Numbered from the stretch's first letter, positions 1 to 10,719 are shown. The stretch is DNA of 64,000 bases from Gracilaria gracilis (GCA_030374805.1 JARGSG010000254.1:1-64000), one strand, 5' to 3'. Notes: generated from the sequence alone by a model not told the origin. Translations and numbers: made by a program.

Positions 1-980
1 ATGACCTCCTGGTTTTCGCACCAACTGCTGCGCAACGTTCGTCACTCTTGGAGGAGCTCAAAGGATTGCACGAACTTCGAGTTCAAGATCGAGTGAGCTT
101 CTACCTTGGCATTGAGTTGACTTGGGCAGCGGATTCTGAGGGTCAACTTACGGGCCTCAAGCTTGGACAGCCCCTTTACATCGAGGGAGTGCTACGCCGA
201 TTTGGACTGCATAACGCCAAGCCAGCTCCCAGTCCAATGGTGGAGTCGTTTTTCTCATCACTAGCAGCGGAGGAGGACAAGACTGCCAAGGATGTGCAAC
301 TATATCAGCAGATGATTGGGTCCTTGTTATACCTGGCATTGCGCACGAGACTTGATATTCTTGCTCCAGTCCTTATCCTTGCACGATTCCAGAACGCTCC
401 CACAGCATAATGTCACAGAGCTGCAAAGCAAGTACTACGGTACCTGCGTGGGACGTGTGGCCATGGGTTGCTCTACCGACCTGGATCTCTGGACTCGAAC
501 GGCTTTGTGGACTCAGACTATGCTGGTGACACTACTGATCGTAAGTCAATGTCCGGATATGTGATCAAACTGGGATCAGCCACTTGCTTCTTCGGTGCGA
601 GAAAACAAGCATCGATTGCGCTCTCCACTGGAGAAGCGGAGTACTACGCGTTGACCATGGCTGCTCAAGAGGTTATCTGTATATCGCGAGTGGTTCGGGA
701 GGGCGGCTTTGATGTGAACGAGAAGGTCCCCATTCGCTCGGACAATCAATGTGCCATAGATTGGGCTGCTGGTGAGCGATGCTCTTCTGAACGTGCCAAA
801 CACATTCACGTGAAGCTTCATTTCATCAGACGTATGGTGAAAAACAATGTCACTGCTGTGGACTATGTTCCTAGTGAGCTAAACGATGCTGATATCCTAA
901 CCAAACCGCTGAGCCCTGCAAGAATATTTGCAATTATCAAACGAATTGAACTTGGACAGGGACTCGAGGAGGAGTGTTGA
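1..980 (+). pseudogene. Element A: copia pol, RT C-terminus and RNase H (5' cut by window edge)
   Basis: The frame is open from the left edge, starting just inside the RT catalytic VDD motif. It covers the RT connection (LYQQMIGSLLYLALRTRLDI) and the Ty1/copia RNase H with the motifs VDSDYAGD, STGEAEYYAL and SDNQCAIDWAAGE, and ends EEEC. A TAA at 408-410 replaces the Tyr codon that sister copies have before CHRAAK, so the copy is dead; the frame is otherwise continuous. The last two codons overlap the start of the 3' LTR (TGTTGA), as in the sister copies. It is the same subfamily as element E on the minus strand (17,488-19,083). Confidence 0.9.
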
Positions 981-1115
981 TGTTCGGACATGGTCGAGTG
1001 CCGGTCAGTCCTACAGGTTGGTCTCGGACTACTTGGAAGCAAAGTTGCAGATGACGATGGGCACTTTTGGGCACCCTCTTCGCAAAAGCGCATATGCGCC
1101 TCTGCTCCACCCCAA
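975..1115 (+). repeat. Element A 3' LTR, 5' piece only
   Basis: It starts TGTTGATG right after a purine run (GAGGAGGAG), which is a good polypurine tract. It matches the first ~140 bp of the element E LTR, then stops after CCCCAA where a new LTR begins. Element B appears to have inserted here; the rest of A's LTR is not found in the window. Confidence 0.75.
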
Positions 1116-1847
1116 TGTTGATGTATGGATGTGGTCGAGTGCCTGTCAGTCCCTCAAAGGTGCTCCATGTACTTGGAATACAAAGTTGCAGGGGAGCATG
1201 GGCAGTTTTGGGCACCCTCATGAGAAAAGCGCATATGTGTGTCTCCGCGAACCGAACGTGATACTGCAATATGATTGGCTACTGCAAATGGCCACATGCA
1301 ATGTGGTTTGCACAAGTGGAACGTGTTGTATGGAGCGAGAAGGGGCAGATGGAACAAGTGGTACGCTTGTGATTGGCTGCAGCCTGTAGGTGGTGGCCAG
1401 TTATGCATTAGCGGAGTAATCTGTTATTATAGGCCATTGTGAGGGGTTGTGCAATGTATGCGATTCTAGGCTACTATGAAGGGTTTTGGAACGAATGTGC
1501 GTTTTCTGAGCTGCGCGAGGGTGTTTGCTGTGCCAGACCGAAATTGTCAGTTTTTTAGAGCAAGATATGGATCATGGAGTTGGCATTGGATTTGGCACGA
1601 TTTGATTTAGTTGTTTGAATTCGTATTGTGTTTTGCGCGCGCTTTGGCTGTCAAAGTGTACACTTTGACAACGTGTGCAGTTATGTCGCTGGCTGCGACG
1701 GCGGTGGCGCGCGCTAGAGTATTTGTAGGTTGCGATCGCTGCCCGATCACTAAACTCGGGAAGAAGGTGGCCAACCCTTTTTGTTTGTCTTACTCATCTT
1801 CTTCACTACTTTCCCCTTTCCTTCTCTAACCAGCGTTCGTTGCGTCA
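1116..1847 (+). repeat. Element B 5' LTR (copia, ~732 bp)
   Basis: It starts TGTTGATGTATGG and ends GTTGCGTCA. It is closely similar along its length to the 3' LTR of element C (15,047-15,773) and the truncated 5' LTR of C (9,456-9,921). The end was placed where C, E and F LTR homology also stops and a primer-binding-site-like TGGGCCCAGAGC follows after 5 bp. Confidence 0.75.
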
Positions 1848-2544
1848 GGTTATGGGCCCAGAGCGTCGACTATTCGCAGACGTCACGCTCTTCTAACTGT
1901 TTCAATTGGATTCTAAGAAGTTTTCCTATCTGCGACAGGTACGCGTATTGGGCGGACCGAGCGAGCGAGCGCGAAGGGACCGCGCTGATTTCCCGCATGT
2001 GACTAGCAGGGGCTAACTGGTGAACGCATATCTTTGGCTACTAACCTCCCTGGGACATCTCGTACGGATTGTAAAGCCCCTCGCTCTGAAGTGCGCAGAG
2101 CAGGGTACGTCAAGAAGATATCGCATCTCACCTGGAGAGAGTAACCAGGGATTAGAGGTTCGGACCTCTAGGGTAACCGGAGCTAGATAACTCCTGCCAG
2201 TGGACCCGCTGCTTCTTTCTTATTCTTCTTTCTTGTTTCCGGGTTTGAGTTCTGTCTCACCCGTGAGTATACTCCAGGCGTCGAGTACCCGAACTCCGCC
2301 TGTGATCGCGTACGGGACGCGTCCCGACGAGCGTTGTAGACCTTCGTTACACGGTCTCCGGCTGGCGCCCTCGCTGTTGAGTGTCGAGAGTACTCCACTC
2401 CAGCCTCTACCCTCTTTGTGTAAAATAAGCATTGAGTCCCTCACACTGCTTGTCTTGTTGTTTGTCAAAAGTTACTTTTGTTTCTCTCTCCTGTTTTCTA
2501 CTTGGTTTCCTGGATCTGGGTGTATTCGGAACGAGTCTTTCACA
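1848..2544 (+). other. Element B primer-binding site and structured leader
   Basis: The PBS candidate TGGGCCCAGAGC lies at 1853-1864. The ~700-nt leader before gag is conserved with C (9,922-10,719) and F (24,170-24,862). Near 2154-2194 it holds two hairpins, AGAGGT/ACCTCT closed by a TCGG loop and GGAG/CTCC, then the invariant TGCCAGTGG. No protein is readable. Length and conservation suggest packaging or translation signals; that is inference. Confidence 0.6.
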
Positions 2545-5500
2545 CTGTCAGACTCGGAAAAGGAAACTGAAACCAACTCTGGTGTGAAGATTCCCCGCTT
2601 CCATGGCAAGTGCGGTGAGGATTACGCACTCTGGCGGCATCGTCTTCGTGCCGCATGTCGCATCAAAGGGTGTCTGGAATGTTGTTAACAATGATGCTGA
2701 GCAGTCTGTATCCACGGATACCACTGGTACGGATGGGTCAAGGATCTTCTGCAGAGGCCATTCCGCACATTGCCTAAGCGTGAGAAGGCCTGTGGGATCA
2801 TCATATCTGCACTTGGCGATGCTCCACTACGTGTGGTAATGGACGTGGATGATGATCCGGCACGAATGCTCAAGATGCTTGATGCGCGTTATGCATCTAA
2901 TCGAACGGTTTCTCGGGATCGCGGTTTCAGACTCAACTGTTCCGTATGTCGTACAATGGACAGAACATGTCTGAATATGTCGATCAATTCACTGCATTGT
3001 TCTCAGCAGTTGGGATCGCATGGGCAAGGATGCCGCTATTCCGGAATCGCATAAGGCTCCTATGCTTTTGGCTTCTATTGATCCGCAAAGTTCTTTGGAG
3101 TCTACCGCTGTGGCGTTGCGCACCAAGGAAATATCCGAACTGACTTGGGATTATGTTGCTACCACACTTATTGGTGAGTACAATGCACGTCATATAACTT
3201 CTGGACGTAGTCGCAGTCGCAAGAAGAATAAAGGAAAAGGTTCTGGAAGGCAGTCTGGTACCTCTGCAAGTGCAAATCATCGGAGATGGAAATGACTCTG
3301 ATGATGCTCCTACTAATCGTGCACTGGCAGCTGGTAGCACCAATGGTCATCACCTGCGATTTTTGTGATCGTGATGGACACACTCACGGACCGATGCTAC
3401 ATGAACCCAGACAATCCGGACAACCATTTACCGAAGAGTATCCTGGACAAGCTTACATTGAAGTCAAAAGATAAGCCGAAGACCTCTTCAAAATCATCTG
3501 GCAAGATCGTCCCAAGATCGAAATAGCTGGGCATGTCTATGGAGAAAGCAACGGTTCTACCACCCATTCAAAGAGACATGGACACTTACGCAGATAGTGG
3601 AGCGACCTCGCACTACTTCCATTCTGCTTCCGCATTCATTCCCAGTACACTGCATGATGTGGAGGAGCGTGTTATACAGCTTGCAGATAAGACATGTGTG
3701 TCTGCAACTCAGCGTGGAGATGTGATTGCTGCCTTTCGAGAATGTGAATTTACGTCTGAGTGATGCACTCCCTGGTTCCTTCAATGGAGTACAACTTGGT
3801 TTCTGTAGCTTGCTTAGCCGACAAACAGATTGAGTCACGTTTCCGTTCTGCAGAAGTTCGTCTGATTCATGACAATAGGTTTCCACATTGGGTCAGGAAA
3901 GGCGCGATAAACGTTCCAGACTGTACACTTTGCCGGAACCGGTAGCACATTTCACTCATGAACGGGCTCTTACTTCCAGCCAGGTTGATTTGGATTGCGC
4001 ATTGAAGGCCTCGATGACTGCTTTGACACAGCTATGGCATCGAAGACTTGCACATATGAACCCCAGAGGACTTGCAAGTTGTTCACAAACATGCAGATGG
4101 TGTGCCAAGTCTTGCGAAAATGGAGGAGGTCTGTCGGTCCATTGCCGTCTTGGAAAAGCGCACAAACTACCGTTTCCTGGTTCATTTAGTCGTGAATCGT
4201 CAGTTGGTGACTAAGTGCACACTGACATCATCGGTCCACTCCCCCACATCGTTTCCGGACAGGTTTAAGTATGCGTCAGCATTCGTGGATGACCACTCAC
4301 GATATGTTATCATTGGGATTCATGAAACACCGCAGCCAAATCAGTGAGGTGTAGGATGGTGTTGCGCAGAAGCTCAAGCAGCTTGGAGGAGTGGCCGTGA
4401 AGAAACTGCCACTCGGATGGCGCTAAGGAATACATTGCGTTACAAGATAATCCAGAAAACGCATTTGAAGACACTTCCTTTTCACCTCCGTACACCTCCG
4501 GAACACAACGCCATAGCCGAGCGCATCAATCGCACTATGGAGGAAGCAGCTCGGGCTATGCTCATTCAGAGCCAATCTACCGGAATGTTTGTGGGTCTTT
4601 GCGTTGAAACATGTACAGTTTGTGCGGAACCGTGTTCCACATTCAACTACTGGAAGCACTCCGTACTCGTTGATGACGGGGAAACAGGCCGACATTGAAG
4701 CACACCCGTGTGTTTGGATGTGCAGCTTTCGTACTGAAGATGATCGAAGGAACCAAGTTCGAGTCTCGTGCACTTGAGGGGGGTGTACTTGCAGACTCTT
4801 GAGCATGGTGTATTCGATGTATTTGTCAGAGATGATGATGGTCTACCGCGCATCATGCACTCACGTCATGTCACATTTGATGAGAATTCATTCCCTGGTG
4901 CGGAGTACTTGGAGGAGTTTACGGAGGATGAATGTGCATCTGACACAGACTGCAGTTCTGAGCCTGCGCCATGCTCCGACTCCGACGGCTCTTACCCAGA
5001 TGATCCTGGTGACGAAGTAAATGTGGATGACATTTGTGACAGTACGAGTGGCTCCGATGATGAATCTGGCCCAACTGCCGAAAAAGCATCACCTGCACCA
5101 AGTAATGAAAGCAGTGATGATGGTGTGGACAATGCTGAAGGTGATGGCTCTGCTGATGAAAGTGACCACCACCCTGCGAACGACACAGCGCAGGAGCCCA
5201 CTGGTGACACGGACGACTCTACCGAACCACCACGATACCCGCAACGCACGCGTCGTGCACCCCGGAGGTGGTACATGGCTACGTCTGCAACCACACCTGC
5301 AGTTGAGGTTACCACAAGTGAAGAACCTACGCTGATGGAAGCAATGTCCGCGACGCCCATCGAGCAGAGCTTATGGCGAGCAGCCATTGAAGATGAACTC
5401 GCATCACTTGAGTCAAAGAATACTTATAAAAGAGGACAAGTCTCCATCGCAACAGCCACTGCCCACGCACATTGTGCTCAAGGTCAAGCGTAATGCAGAT

Positions 5501-6730
5501 GGTTCGGTGGAAGGCTTCAAGGCTCGAGTCGTGGCCGGTGGTATTCACCAAACCATTGGTGAGAACTACATGGAAACGTTTTTTTTTTTTTTTCAATCAA
5601 TTGCTTTTTATTTATAGAAACGTATGCTCCAGTGGTTTCGTTTGGCATAGTACGTTTCTTCCTCTACTTGACTCTATGCTTGCAGATGTATATTGCTCAA
5701 GTGGATGTGAAGACTGCATTCCTCAACGGCGATCTCGACGAGGATGTTTGCGTAATGTCACCACGCGGTGTTTCTGGAATTGGCTCACGATGCTATAAGC
5801 TTCAAAAGGCAATGTACGGGCTAAAGCAAGCACATCTAGCCTGGCACACCAAGTTGACGGGCGATCTGCGAGCCATTGCATTTGAAGAGTTGCCGAGTGC
5901 TCATTGTGTGTTTCGGCGAGCCAGTAAACACAAAGGCTACGCGTACATCCTTGTGTATGTGGACGATCTGCTAATCTTTACTCCATCTGCAGAAGAACGG
6001 TCTGGGATTTTGGAGGAGCTTCGGAGCCTGTACGAGATCCGTGTTGAGAACAAAGTAACTCTCTACCTGGGTGTGTAACTCACTTGGAGCATAGACGACG
6101 ATGGTCGTTTAACTGGGATGCAACTTGCACAGCCGTTGTATATCGAAGGAATGCTTCGACGCTTTGGTCTTGACAGGAGCAAACCAGCTCGCAGTCCCAT
6201 GGTAGAATCTTTCTTCACAGGACTTGCGGAGGAGGAAGACAAATCCCCTCAGGATGTGCAGCTATACCAGCAGATGATCGGGTCTCTGCTGTACTTAGCA
6301 CTTTGCACACGCGTGGACATTCTCGCACCAGTACTCATTCTTGCACGTTATCAAAGCAACCCAACACCATACTGTCACAGGGCAGCAAAACGGGTTCTGC
6401 GCTACTTACAAAGAACTTGCAAACATGGGTTGAATTATCACGCTGGCTCCCTGGACATGGAAGCGTATGTCGATTCGGCCTATGCCGGTGACAAGTCCGA
6501 TCGGAAGTTCATGTCGGGATACATGATCAAGTTTGGGTCCGCCGTGGTATTCTTTGGTGCAAAGAAACAAGCTCCAGTTGCATTGTCTACTGCAGAGGCT
6601 GAGTACTACGCTTTGACCATGGCAGCGCAGGAGGTTGTGTGGATGAAGCGTCTACTATCTGAACTTGACTTGAACGTCGATGGTGCAGTTCCTCTACACT
6701 CGGACAACCAAGTTGCGATCGACTGGAGTG
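2545..6730 (+). pseudogene. Element B: degenerate copia gag-pol
   Basis: Pieces of one polyprotein can be followed across all three plus frames. They include gag (PRFHGK motif near 2,590), a damaged CCHC knuckle (CDFCDRDGHT near 3,356, last Cys lost by a frameshift), aspartic protease DSGAT (near 3,595), the integrase HHCC region and DDE core (~4,020-4,550), an acidic linker (4,768-5,300), RT (5,560-6,080, YVDDLLIF) and RNase H. The gag start has become CTG (2545-2547). RT is interrupted by a small poly(A) retroinsert at 5,580-5,616 and by a TAA at 6076-6078. Homology ends inside RNase H at about 6,730, where unrelated sequence begins; the 3' LTR is missing. Confidence 0.88.
5573..5623 (-). 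mobile_element. Tiny poly(A) retroinsertion with 7-bp target duplication
   Basis: The RT sequence is split by 37 bp flanked by GAAACGT at 5573-5579 and 5617-5623. On the minus strand the insert reads as a short 3' end containing AATAAA, then about 14 A's. This is what an extremely 5'-truncated LINE-type or processed-mRNA insertion leaves behind. The uninterrupted sequence is visible in element C (around 13,725). Confidence 0.75.
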
Positions 6731-7161
6731 CTTTTGATCCGTGCAATTGACTCATTGGTTTGTCCAGTGGGCTTTTAGTACGGGGAGGCAACGTATCGAA
6801 GGCTGACCTCCCATTGGTATCAGGCCGCTTGTGCTCTTCATTGATTGCTCGCTAGAAGCGTACCTTGGGTGTCAAAGTAGCTGCTGTTTCAAGGTCGCGC
6901 AAGTTCTTGCAAGAGATCAGAGAGGGTTTCACTTGGTGAAGGCATATCTTTGGCCATTTACCATCCTCTGGACGTCTCGTAGAGAGCATCGCGCCTTCTC
7001 CTTGAACGCGGGAGAGGGTTGACTGCAGAAGTCGTATCCTACCCGGAAGGTCTTCGGGGGTTAGGGGTCCGACTCCCTAGGGTACCGGGAATAGTATTTC
7101 CTGCCAGTGGGCCCGATGATCATTTGTTTGTTGCTTGCTTTTGCTTTTGTGTTTACTAGAG

Positions 7162-7872
7162 CTCAGGAGGTTGAATGTTTTCATGCCTGAGACTCTTTGT
7201 AACTGTTTTCTCCACACATACCGGGAGGTTGTCCTTATGCATGTCTGAGTACAATTAAAGTATCAGAAGGTTGCAATGTACATGTCTGATATTTCTGTTC
7301 GTCAAAGAAGCTCAGAAGGTTGTCGTTTTGCATGCCCGGGATGACTGTTATGCTCTTATTGTTTCCGGCACGTTGCTGTGTTTTTGCATGTCCGGCATCT
7401 AGAGGAGAGCTGTTAAGCTGGAAGTTTGCTGTGTTTCGCATGTCCAGCGTATGAATATATGTGTTTCTGACCCGGAAGGTTGCTTTGTGTTGCATGTTCG
7501 GTGTACAGAACGTTTATGTTGAACCGGAAGATTGCTATTGTGTTGCATGTCTGGTTGAACATTGAGATGATTGTTGCTTCGAGAGGTTGTTATGTGTTAC
7601 ATGCTCGGAGAACTGCTTTATTTCATGGACCTAGAAGGTTGTCATTTTTGCATGTCTAGGGCATGATCATGATGAATTTGATCCGGAGAGTTGCTCTGTG
7701 TTGCATGTCCGGTGTTCAAATGATTGTGCGTGAACCAGAAGGTTGTCCTGTTTTGCATGTCTGGTAAACCTACAGAAGAGAAGATTTTCCAAGAGGTTGT
7801 TATTTAATACATACTTGGAGAAAATATATGGTTCAAGGATCTAGAAGGTTGTCATTTGTGCATGTCTAGATC
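7162..7872 (+). repeat. Array of ~14 hairpins, ~52-bp period, conserved loop, variable paired stems
   Basis: Each unit is a 5-8 bp stem around a 17-21 nt loop of form AGGTTG-N7-11-CATG. Stems include CTCAGG/CCTGAG (7162/7186), TATCAGA/TCTGATA (7261/7285), GCTGGA/TCCAGC (7417/7443), AACCGGA/TCTGGTT (7522/7550), CTTCGAG/CTCGGAG (7577/7604), CCTAGA/TCTAGG (7630/7655), CCGGA/TCCGG (7683/7708), ACCAGA/TCTGGT (7734/7760), TCCAAG/CTTGGA (7788/7814) and GATCTAGA/TCTAGATC (7838/7865). Stem sequences differ but pairing is kept, while sequence between units is not conserved. It is not CRISPR: the spacers are not unique inserts and the repeats vary. Confidence 0.9.
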
Positions 7873-7952
7873 GCTTCTGTGATGGCCTTGAGGCAGAAAG
7901 TGTGTTGCTTTGCAGGTTTGAGAGGAACTGGAATTCAATTTGCTTTCAAGGT

Positions 7953-8128
7953 CAGTGAGAGAGGGAGGGTTTCTGAAGACCATCCCGAGATTTGACCTTT
8001 CACTGTCTTGCCAGTTCTTTGCTGCTTGGAAGATGGTGTCTCATTGCCTTCGTTACAAGTGTTGGAGTACTGCGATTGAGGTGAGTGACAGAGGGAGGGT
8101 GTTGAAAGAAGACCCGATGCTGTCACTC
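7953..8128 (+). repeat. Two 9-bp-stem hairpins of a second type
   Basis: Hairpin one pairs CAGTGAGAG (7953-7961) with CTTTCACTG (7997-8005). Hairpin two pairs GAGTGACAG (8083-8091) with CTGTCACTC (8120-8128). Both share the loop start AGGGAGGGT. Two stem columns change on both sides between the copies. Confidence 0.75.
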
Positions 8129-8329
8129 TCATATTAAGTCAAAAAGTACGCAAGTGTGGTAGAAGGACACTGGTAATTGATGTAGTAAGAATATGGACTT
8201 TGACACATCTCATTAGGCTGTTGAACTGGCTGTCACCATCCCTCTGCACGATATTACTGAAAGGGTTGCATTGCACATATTACACCAAGTTAATTGTGCT
8301 GTTGGTGCTTGTGCGACTCGCTTGAAGTC

Positions 8330-8537
8330 AGTTCCGTATGTTCCTGTACCTCACCCTGTGCTTCCAGATGTTTGTTGCACAAGTGGACGTAAAGACTGCC
8401 TTCTTGAATGGCGAGCTGAAGAAGGACGTTTGGGTCACGTCTCCACGTGGTGTGGCTTGGCTGAAGCCCTACTGTTACAAGTTGGTGAAAGCCGTGTACG
8501 GACTTAAGCAGGCTCACCTGGCTTGGCATACAAAGAT
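8330..8537 (+). pseudogene. Isolated 200-bp copia RT fragment
   Basis: One frame encodes the RT stretch with FLYLTLC, VDVKTAFLNG, SPRG and GLKQAHLAWHTK, of the A/E subfamily. It starts and stops abruptly with no neighbouring pol sequence, and ends one base before the W LTR. It lacks the YVDD site, so it cannot be a working RT. It was probably captured by, or left inside, a non-autonomous element. Confidence 0.85.
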
Positions 8538-9455
8538 TGTTGGATGTCATGCTGTCACTGACATCAAGCTGTTCACATGTGGCAAGTCTAGAATGGTACC
8601 TTGGTATGTGAAACTATGACTGATGTCGTTCTGTACGCTCCACTGTGTTGGATGGTGGAAGAGCCACCATTGGATGAACGTGTCAGATGTGGTGCTGTGT
8701 CGAATATCAAGGTGTTCAGATGGGTTCGTACAGACAGACTGTACACCAAGACACGTTGTCTAGAGTGGTCGTGGTGCACAGTGTGCACATGTAGCAATGT
8801 GGATACTTGGTACATGGTGCACGAGTGTTGACACTGTTGAGTGGTTGACATCATGTTCGGGTAGTGCTGCATGCACATGTATGTATCTGGATGCATGGAA
8901 CTTGTTGGCTGTGTTTGGTTCACGTCATATGGTTTACAGGTACTTGTTGCTGACGTGTGATTTGGTGAGGGTAGATATACACATTATGGCGTCCTGTACT
9001 GATTACAGGTTGCAGGCAACAGGTGCGGGTGTTTGTGTATGGATGGTCGTCGTCTGGTCATTATGGTGCGCTGTCGTATTGTGTGTATGCACTGTCATGG
9101 ATGCGCATGGTTGTACATTGTTGTACATTGTTGTACATTGTTGTGCAATATTGTACGGAATTGTTTTGCACTGCTCTGCACTGCTGTGCACTGTTGTGCC
9201 TTGTTACTTGTAAGCTGTCATGAATTGTGGCAGTGTTACCATGTTATGTTAGATGATGATTGGTAGTATTGAGTGTCCCTGCTTAGTGGCTTAGGTTTTA
9301 CTCCGAGTGGAAGTGAGCGGTAGTGCGACGACGTAGTGCTATATAAGTTGTGACAGAAGCACCTCCAAGTAAATCCGAGCCAGAGCTGGTGAATTTCCTT
9401 TGCATATCCCCACCTTCCCTTTGCATCAACCTTCCCTTCCCAGCTATAACCTCCA
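8538..9455 (+). repeat. W-family LTR, plus copy (~918 bp)
   Basis: It begins TGTTGGATGT and ends near CTATAACCTCCA. The last ~280 bp match 27,713-27,990 on the opposite strand well; the rest matches more weakly up to 28,515. A TATA box (TATATAAG, 9340-9347) sits where a U3/R boundary would be. A simple tandem tract of TTGTACA/GCACTG units fills 9,112-9,202. No ORF here is credible. Confidence 0.6.
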
Positions 9456-9921
9456 TTACAGCCTGTAGGTGGTGGCCAGTTATGCGTTAGCAGAGTATCT
9501 GCTATTGTAGGCCATTGTGAGAGGTTTTGTGATGTATGCGACCCTAGGCTACTATGAAGGGTTTTGGAGCGAATGTGCGATTCTGAGCTGCGCGAGACGG
9601 TTTGCTGCGCCAGAGCGAAATTTTCAATTTTTTAGAGCCAGATATGGATCATGGAGTTGGCATTGGATTTGGCGTGATTTGATTAGTCGTTTGAATTCGT
9701 ATTGTATTTTGCGCGCGCTTTTGCTGTCAGTGTACACCTTGACATCGTGTGCTGTTATGTCGCTGGCTGCGAAGGCGGTGGCGTGCGCTAGAGTATTTGT
9801 AGGTTGCGATCGCTGCCCGATCACTAAACTCGGGGAGAAGGTGGCCTACCCCTTTTTCTTGTTTTACCCATCTATTTTACTTCTTTTTCCTTCTCTTCTC
9901 CAACCTGCGTTGGTTGCGTCA
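9456..9921 (+). repeat. Element C 5' LTR, truncated at its 5' side
   Basis: Homology to the C 3' LTR begins at its internal GCCTGTAGG and runs to GTTGCGTCA. The first ~260 bp are missing and W LTR sequence abuts instead. Confidence 0.8.
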
Positions 9922-10719
9922 GGTTATGGGCCCAGAGCGTCGACTCTTTGCAGACGTCACGCCCTTCTACTGACTTTTCTTTCGGATTCTACGAAGTTTC
10001 TGTTATCTGCGACAGGCGTGTACCGTGCTGCTCTTCCTCCGGCGAGGGGTGGAAAAATATCGCGTTTGTTAGTAACCCTCCCGGAGCGCATAAGGAAGTC
10101 AGCTTAATCCCGCTTTTTAGCAGTGAGGCGGGGAGGTCGAGAAATCTGACCGGCGCAAGACCGAGCAACATTCTCGCAAGCGACTAGCAGGGGCTAACTG
10201 GTGAACGCATATCTTTGGCTAATAACCTCCCTGGGACGTCTCGTAGGGATTGTAACGCGCCGGGCTCTGAAGTAGACAGAGCTTGATAGGTGATCAAACC
10301 GTACCTCACCTGAAGAGAGTGACCAGGGATCAGGGGTTCGGACCTCTAGGGTAACCGGAGCTAGATAACTCCTGCCAGTGGACCCGCTGCTTCTTCATCT
10401 TGTTTATTGTTTTCCGGGCTTGAGTTCTGTCTCACCCGTGAGTATACTCCAGGCGTGGAGTACCCGAACTCCGCCTGTGATCGCGTACGGGACGCGTCCT
10501 GACGAGCGTTGTAGACTTCGTTACACTGTCTCCGCTGGCACCCTCGGTGTTGAGTGTCGATACTACTCCATTCCAGCCTTTACGCTCTTTGTGTAACAAA
10601 AGCATTGAGTCTCTTACTCTGCTTCTAATCTTCTCTGTCAACGTCACTTTTGCTCTTCTTCTCTTTTCTCTTCTTAGTTTTTTGGATCTGATCGCAACCG
10701 GGAAGAGAAGTCTTGGACA
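9922..10719 (+). other. Element C primer-binding site and structured leader
   Basis: The PBS candidate TGGGCCCAGAGC starts at 9927. The leader carries the same two hairpins as B (10332-10347, AGGGGT/ACCTCT; GGAG 10357-10360 with CTCC 10369-10372). It ends immediately before the gag ATG at 10720. It looks noncoding. Confidence 0.65.

Larger units (their letters stand above)
6731..8329 (+). other. Non-autonomous element Z: PBS, copia-like leader and hairpin-rich noncoding region
   Basis: No supported ORF. A PBS-like TGGTATCAGG (6815-6824) resembles the initiator-tRNA PBS common in copia elements. It is followed by a stretch (6,925-7,115) alignable to the leaders of B, C and F, including AGGGG/TCCCT (7063-7078), GGAA/TTCC (7088-7101) and TGCCAGTGG. 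Next come the 14-unit hairpin array (7162-7872) and two larger hairpins (7953-8128). The last ~200 bp (8,130-8,329) show nothing recognisable. I read it as the internal part of a non-coding LTR element whose 3' LTR may be the W LTR at 8,538. Confidence 0.5.

Noticed and set aside
937..1408. Several 60-150 codon ORFs in copia LTRs (also at 15,006-15,463 and 17,211-17,540)
   Set aside because: They recur because LTRs are homologous; no codon bias or domain, and frames break between copies.
1938..2540. Intron in the copia leader (CAG/GTACGC)
   Set aside because: The donor is not conserved in element C and no upstream exon is coding.
7162..7872. CRISPR-like array
   Set aside because: Period and repetition resemble one at first sight, but repeats vary in the stems, spacers are AT-rich and unremarkable, the genome is eukaryotic and no cas genes exist.
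7950..8149. Two short introns (GTCAGTGAG...CAG and GTGAGTGAC...AAG)
   Set aside because: Splice-site look is explained by the two covarying hairpins; no open frame joins the supposed exons.
8797..9213. 138-codon ORF in the W LTR
   Set aside because: Cys/His-rich only because of the TTGTACA/GCACTG simple repeats.
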